In this document: in pieces, positions 43,499 through 46,748 of the stretch
How the letters are laid out: each line of letters starts with the position of its first letter
Numbering within the stretch: position 1 is the stretch's first letter
NCBI GenBank assembly: GCA_002690995.1
Contig: NZGS01000143.1
Span: 69,700-116,447 of the forward strand
Source of the DNA: Rhodospirillaceae bacterium
GTDB taxonomy: Bacteria > Pseudomonadota > Alphaproteobacteria > Thalassobaculales > Thalassobaculaceae
Direction: 5' to 3'
DNA: 46,748 nucleotides
The notes under the pieces: model-generated
Told to the model about the DNA's origin: nothing
Seen by the model: only the letters and a program-made list of their open reading frames with translations
Database searches by the model: none
Position numbers and translations under genes: made by a program

Positions 43499-44379
43499 TG
43501 CTGCGTCCGGATAGGTTGGGGTTACTTGGATGCCTCGTTATATTTGCATTGTCATTTGTATTTCAGGACAGCGATAGCTCAGGAAGACACACGCCGTCGC
43601 CCGAAAGATGGGAACCTCGCCGACCTGCAATTAGCGACACTCCAGAGCAAAGGCGCCCAAGAAATGTTGGTCCAAAGCAGACCCTTCCAGAAATTTCGAG
43701 TAGAGATCCCACATTGAAGCTGATGCCATCGGTAAAAGGAAATAGCACAGGTACAGCGTTTTCCATTGGAAAAGGTGTTTGGATGACAGCCAGGCATGTA
43801 ATAGAGGGTTGCAGTAAATTTGGAATTAAGTCTGGCCATAAAAAGATTTCGCGGGGACAAAACCCAGTTATTAATCCACTTCATGATTTGGCAATTTTTG
43901 ATACTAGAACTGCGGCACCAAATTTCTCATTCGGCAACGAAAACCTCTTCCTGGGGCAAGATGGATTTCACTTTGGCTATCCTCAAGGGAACCCAGCGGC
44001 TATACATTCCTCCTTGCTCGGCCGAGCAAATATTAATCCTGGCCGACGCACCAGACATAAGGAACCTGTCTTAGCTTGGGCAGAAATTCGGCGTGTTCCA
44101 AACTTTTCTGGTTCTCTTGGCGGCATAAGCGGTGGACCGGTTGTTAATAAAGACGGAGAAATCATTGGCGTTTCAGTAGTTGAAGCGCGCCGTCGTGGGA
44201 GAATCTTCACCGCGGCTCCCAAAGGTTTAGAGGACATGCTCAGAAGAGATGGATCCTATAAACCTTCGGGTGGTGGGATCAAGTTTGACAATACCATCAG
44301 TCCAAAACAGTTTTTTAAATTCGGTGAATCTTTAAGAAGGAAATTAGCCGTTTCTAAAGTGTTTTGTTGGGTTCAGTGA
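43498..44379 (+). CDS. membrane-anchored or exported trypsin-like serine protease
   Basis: A 293-residue protein with an N-terminal hydrophobic segment (GLLGCLVIFALSFVF, about residues 8-22) followed by a Pro/Arg-rich linker and a trypsin-fold domain. The catalytic triad can be read as His in WMTARHVIEGCS, Asp in NPLHDLAIFDT and Ser in SLGGISGGPVVNK. The domain lacks a PDZ, unlike DegP. It overlaps the preceding gene by one base. The acidic repeat-protein genes follow, so it might process secreted proteins, but that is a guess. Confidence 0.82.
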   Translation: MLRPDRLGLLGCLVIFALSFVFQDSDSSGRHTPSPERWEPRRPAISDTPEQRRPRNVGPKQTLPEISSRDPTLKLMPSVKGNSTGTAFSIGKGVWMTARHVIEGCSKFGIKSGHKKISRGQNPVINPLHDLAIFDTRTAAPNFSFGNENLFLGQDGFHFGYPQGNPAAIHSSLLGRANINPGRRTRHKEPVLAWAEIRRVPNFSGSLGGISGGPVVNKDGEIIGVSVVEARRRGRIFTAAPKGLEDMLRRDGSYKPSGGGIKFDNTISPKQFFKFGESLRRKLAVSKVFCWVQ

Positions 44380-44491
44380 CTAGAGTTTAAACTCTTGTGC
44401 TGTAGATTTTAACTACTAGTGTTTCTATTGAGCCGCTTGTACATATTGCTTAGCCAAAGCTTAACTTGTCGTGGCCCGTTGGCAGCTCTAT

Positions 44492-44534
44492 GTGAGTTTT
44501 CACACTTGACTCATTTACATCGACCACATTTAAT
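44492..44534 (+). promoter_or_regulatory. promoter with shared 23-bp upstream element (copy 1)
   Basis: GTGAG-N4-CACAC, a near inverted repeat, runs into TTGACT (44506-44511), which is spaced 17 bases from TTTAAT (44529-44534), a good -35/-10 pair. The first 23 bases (44492-44514) match 46238-46260 at 17 of 19 positions outside the N4 loop. The element ends 96 bases before the ATG of the acidic protein gene. Confidence 0.65.
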
Positions 44535-44562
44535 CTCAAGCTAATAGCTTGGGTGATTTTTT
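44535..44562 (+). terminator. candidate terminator after the protease gene
   Basis: CAAGCT, AAT, AGCTTG (44537-44551) forms a stem that can be lengthened by two pairs, followed five bases later by six T (44557-44562). Because it lies just after the -10 box of the next promoter, it most likely stops transcripts coming from the protease gene. The T run is not directly adjacent, so it is moderate evidence. Confidence 0.45.
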
Positions 44563-44610
44563 AGGGCGTCTAACCACGTCAGAAATTTGCAGGAAACAAG
44601 GGAGAAATAT

Positions 44611-46188
44611 ATGAGTGTAGAAGATGGAGGAGCAGTAGGAGCCTCGACAGAAGTTGCTCCAACCGCATTTACCGATGTAATGAGCGCTACTTTTCAACAA
44701 GCAGTTGCAGATGGTGTTCCCCCCGCGGAAGCATTTGCTCAGGCAGAGGCTGCTTGCACAGAGGTCGCTATTGAAATGGGTGTCCCTGCTGCAGATGTGG
44801 CAGCAAACTTGGCGACTGCACAAGCTACTTTTAATGATGCCGTGGCGAGTGGGACAGACCCCGCGGCTGCAATGACCAGCGCTGCAGGTCAGGCAGCAAC
44901 TAATATGGGGATGGAGCCCGGCATAGGTGGCGGCGATGCAACCGCTTTGATATCCAACGCGATGGGTTCAGCTTACGATGCAGCCATTCAAGCTGGTTCA
45001 TCTCCTGCCGAAGCTTTTGCAATAGGCAAAGCAGCAGCAGAAACAGCTGCTCAAGAAATGGGTATTGATCCAGCAGCGCCAGGGCCATTTTTGGATACGA
45101 TGACCTCTGTGCAAGCCACTTTTACGGACGCTGTTGCTACAGGAGCAGACCCGTTGGCCGCGATGGCTGGTGCTCAAGGAATGATGGACGCAGGCCCTGC
45201 GTTATTAGGAGACCCCGCGGCAATCGCGGCAAGCCCAGCATTTCAAGGGCCGTTAGAGGCAGGTTTTGCTGGGGGTATGCCCGAGGGTTTTGCTGCTCCA
45301 GCTATGGCGCAGGGGCCAGATGGTACTTTAATTCAGCCTCCGGTTTTGGGCGATGCGATGATGTTAGGGCCGGGTGGTGTTCCAATGGTCAATCCAGCAA
45401 TGATGCAAGAAGGTGCGATGGTATTTGGTCCAGATGGTTCTTGTGTGGCCGCCGATCCAAATTTTTTCCCTCCTCCACCTTTTGGGGATCCAGCATTTAT
45501 ACCGCCAGAAGCAGGAATGCCGGGCTTTGAAGCATTCTCAACCTTGGCAACTTCAGTTGGGTTGGACCCAGCAGCTGCGGGCGTTCCTGGCTTTGTGCCA
45601 CCACCTGGCACGCCGGGAATGGATCAGCCGGGTATGCCAGCGGCGCCACAATTCGATCCAGCAGGCGGAGGGTTTGCTCCACCGGAATTTGGACTTCCAG
45701 ATCCGAACCCAGAAGGTTTTACAATACCGCAACCTCCGGGTGGGGACTTTTTTACAGCACCCCCAGCAGATTTTTTTGACCCGGGTGCATTGCCTCCAGT
45801 TGGCGGTAATGAGCTAGGCGTTGGCGCTTTCGCAGGTCCGGGAGCGCCCTTAGTTCCTGGTCCTGATGGTGGTTTAATACAAGATCCTAGTTTTGCGCCT
45901 CCGCCAGTAGAGGGATTTATCGATCCAGGCGCAAATTTTGTTGGAATACCGCCTGATACAGGGTCAGCACTTGATTCGGCGTTTGGGCCTGGTCCAGATT
46001 CTGGGGCAGGGCCCGTACCGTTTGATCCAGTTGCGGATGCTGTCGGAGGTGCTGCTGACGCTGCGGCCTCACAAGGACCAGCACCGGCGCCTGATCCGGT
46101 AGCGGCGCCAACTGCTCCTGACCCAGGTCCTGCGGCGCCGGATCCGGGTGATCTCCCGCCGCCACCCGATGATCCAGTAGTTGGTTAG
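44611..46188 (+). CDS. hyperacidic Ala/Pro/Gly-rich repeat protein almost lacking Lys and Arg
   Basis: A 525-residue protein of unknown function. ATG 44611 has AGGGAGA about 6 bases upstream; the frame before it contains Arg and Lys, unlike the rest. After the start there is a single Lys (K140), no Arg and no His or Trp that I can see, with many Asp and Glu. Residues 26-193 hold four roughly 47-spaced helical repeats (ATFNDAVASGTDPAAAM and relatives). The rest is Pro/Gly-rich, with motifs such as GPDGTLIQPP and GPDGGLIQDP. No signal peptide or membrane segment. It is followed by a strong terminator and preceded by a promoter element shared with the next gene. Confidence 0.85.
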   Translation: MSVEDGGAVGASTEVAPTAFTDVMSATFQQAVADGVPPAEAFAQAEAACTEVAIEMGVPAADVAANLATAQATFNDAVASGTDPAAAMTSAAGQAATNMGMEPGIGGGDATALISNAMGSAYDAAIQAGSSPAEAFAIGKAAAETAAQEMGIDPAAPGPFLDTMTSVQATFTDAVATGADPLAAMAGAQGMMDAGPALLGDPAAIAASPAFQGPLEAGFAGGMPEGFAAPAMAQGPDGTLIQPPVLGDAMMLGPGGVPMVNPAMMQEGAMVFGPDGSCVAADPNFFPPPPFGDPAFIPPEAGMPGFEAFSTLATSVGLDPAAAGVPGFVPPPGTPGMDQPGMPAAPQFDPAGGGFAPPEFGLPDPNPEGFTIPQPPGGDFFTAPPADFFDPGALPPVGGNELGVGAFAGPGAPLVPGPDGGLIQDPSFAPPPVEGFIDPGANFVGIPPDTGSALDSAFGPGPDSGAGPVPFDPVADAVGGAADAAASQGPAPAPDPVAAPTAPDPGPAAPDPGDLPPPPDDPVVG

Positions 46189-46196
46189 TAATTTAT

Positions 46197-46226
46197 AAAG
46201 CGGGGAGTTATTCCCCGCTTTTTTTT
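46197..46226 (+). terminator. rho-independent terminator after the acidic protein
   Basis: GCGGGGA, loop GTTAT, TCCCCGC forms a perfect 7-bp GC-rich stem (46200-46218) followed by eight T (46219-46226). It lies 11 bases after the stop codon and separates this gene from the Met-rich repeat gene, which therefore needs its own promoter. Confidence 0.93.
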
Positions 46227-46237
46227 GAAGACTGATT

Positions 46238-46260
46238 GTGAGAAAACTCACTAGACTCAT
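46238..46260 (+). promoter_or_regulatory. shared 23-bp upstream element (copy 2)
   Basis: GTGAG-AAAA-CTCAC is a perfect inverted repeat followed by TAGACTCAT. It matches copy 1 at 44492-44514 at 17 of 19 positions outside the loop and ends 97 bases before the start of the Met-rich gene, versus 96 in copy 1. TAGACT with a weak -10 (TACGTT at 46276-46281, 18-base spacer) would be the promoter. Confidence 0.6.
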
Positions 46261-46303
46261 GTTGGCTTTAGAGGCTACGTTTACCTTAACATATGTTTTT
46301 TTG

Positions 46304-46324
46304 GCCATCAGGCCTTTTGATGGC
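46304..46324 (+). promoter_or_regulatory. leader hairpin before the Met-rich repeat gene
   Basis: GCCATCA, loop GGCCTTT, TGATGGC is a perfect 7-bp stem in the predicted 5' leader, about 33 bases before the ATG. It is not followed by a clean T run, so a translational or stability role is likelier than termination; function is unproven. Confidence 0.45.
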
Positions 46325-46357
46325 TCTAAATCTTTAATTTTTAAAGGAGAATTTTAG

Positions 46358-46748
46358 ATGCCAATTGGCGATAATATAGATCCGGCTACGCTGGATGCGA
46401 CTACAATGGCTGATATGCCGGCAGCCGACATGGGGGCTGCGACGGCCGCGGACATTGCTGCGATGCCACCTGATGCAATGGGTGGTATGGATGCGGATAT
46501 GATGGCGGCAATGCCACCTGATGCAATGGGTGGTATGGATGCGGATATGATGGCTGCCTGCCCACCGGAAGCAATGCAGGGTATGGATGCGGACATGATG
46601 GCAGCTATGCCACCTGACGCAATGTCAGCTATGGGCCCTGATATGATGGCAGCAATGCCACCGGAAGCAATGCAGGGTATGGATGCGGACATGATGGCAG
46701 CTATGCCACCTGACGCAATGTCAGCTATGGGCCCTGATATGATGGCAG
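46358..46748 (+). CDS. methionine-rich 16-residue tandem repeat protein (3' end outside window)
   Basis: ATG 46358, with AAAGGAGA upstream, opens a frame that runs off the window. After a 35-residue start (MPIGDNIDPATLDATTM...) it becomes a tandem array of 16-residue units with consensus MPPDAMxxMxxDMMAA. Each unit has about five Met, several Asp and two Pro, and the visible part has no Lys, Arg or aromatic residue. The Met and Asp content could bind copper, other soft metals or calcium; or the repeats may form a self-assembling structure. This is speculation. No signal peptide is seen. The upstream element is shared with the preceding acidic protein gene. Confidence 0.8.
   Translation, partial: MPIGDNIDPATLDATTMADMPAADMGAATAADIAAMPPDAMGGMDADMMAAMPPDAMGGMDADMMAACPPEAMQGMDADMMAAMPPDAMSAMGPDMMAAMPPEAMQGMDADMMAAMPPDAMSAMGPDMMA
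46463..46748 (+). repeat. 48-bp coding tandem repeat, six copies visible
   Basis: Six direct copies of a 48-base unit begin at 46463, 46511, 46559, 46607, 46655 and 46703, the last cut by the window end. Copies 1 and 2 are near identical. Copies 3-4 and 5-6 form an almost exact 96-base pair (differing at the first codon of copy 3, TGC versus ATG), so the array has recently grown by unequal duplication. Confidence 0.95.

Noticed and set aside
45333-46692. Several minus-strand open frames opposite the acidic repeat proteins
   Set aside because: They arise because the biased composition removes stops on the other strand; none has a ribosome-binding site, and the repeats explain them.
46463-46748. 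CRISPR-like or satellite array
   Set aside because: The 48-base units are contiguous with no spacers, stay in one reading frame after a good ribosome-binding site, and vary by codon; they are coding repeats.

Overview
The window looks like a piece of an alphaproteobacterial chromosome, probably from a marine, low-to-moderate GC lineage (SAR116- or Rhodospirillales-like; this is inference from gene content). The best lineage hint is the block trmN-like methyltransferase / DUF2007 / divergent octaprenyl-diphosphate synthase (12440-14554), an arrangement familiar in Alphaproteobacteria. Stops TAA, TAG and TGA are all used, so the code is standard. There are no rRNA or tRNA genes, CRISPR arrays or insertion sequences that I can see. 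No gene-free stretch exceeds 300 bases; the longest are 18309-18564 (which holds a mini-gene), 34295-34559 and 30210-30422 (nothing clear in the last two).

Layout. 1-1799: two tandem GhrA-type 2-hydroxyacid dehydrogenases. 8371-1812 (minus): a compact run ggt - cobU - leuC - leuD - cobD - leucyl aminopeptidase, mixing cobalamin and leucine synthesis. 8497-12443 (plus): a third hydroxyacid dehydrogenase, an acyl-CoA dehydrogenase-fold protein with the residue pattern of 3-sulfinopropanoyl-CoA desulfinase, and a ThDP enzyme. 12440-14554: RNA methyltransferase, DUF2007 and polyprenyl synthase. 14592-18308: an accessory catabolic patch (alcohol dehydrogenase, thioesterase, PEP mutase/isocitrate lyase-type lyase, SDR) in which two genes each carry a single in-frame stop. 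18408-18566: a tiny gene with a ribosome-binding site perfectly complementary to the 16S 3' end and its own terminator. 18565-24411: glycosyltransferase-like protein, chromate transporter, dusA, yciB, MFS and GST. 24617-34294: PfkB kinase with a probable frameshift, second GGT, SABATH-type methyltransferase, unusual SDR, HAD phosphatase and hydantoinase/oxoprolinase A and B. 34560-36670: heptose phosphatase and kinase (LPS core) plus an exported unknown. 36754-39035: an arsenate-detoxification pair, GAPDH and ArsJ. 39066-42657 (minus): benzoate-type CoA ligase, alpha/beta hydrolase and CaiB/BaiF CoA-transferase. 42806-44379: a gamma-glutamylcyclotransferase-like protein and an exported serine protease.

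The right end (44492-46748) is the most unusual part: two neighbouring genes for hyperacidic, repeat-built proteins almost free of lysine and arginine. One is Ala/Pro/Gly-rich and the other is built of methionine-rich 16-residue repeats. They share a 23-bp element, an inverted repeat abutting a -35-like box, at nearly the same distance (96 and 97 bases) before each start codon. They look like a co-regulated pair of unknown structural, metal-handling or secreted proteins.

Several genes (two GGTs, a GST, a GGCT-like protein and oxoprolinase-like HyuAB) fit gamma-glutamyl/glutathione turnover, although they are not in one operon.
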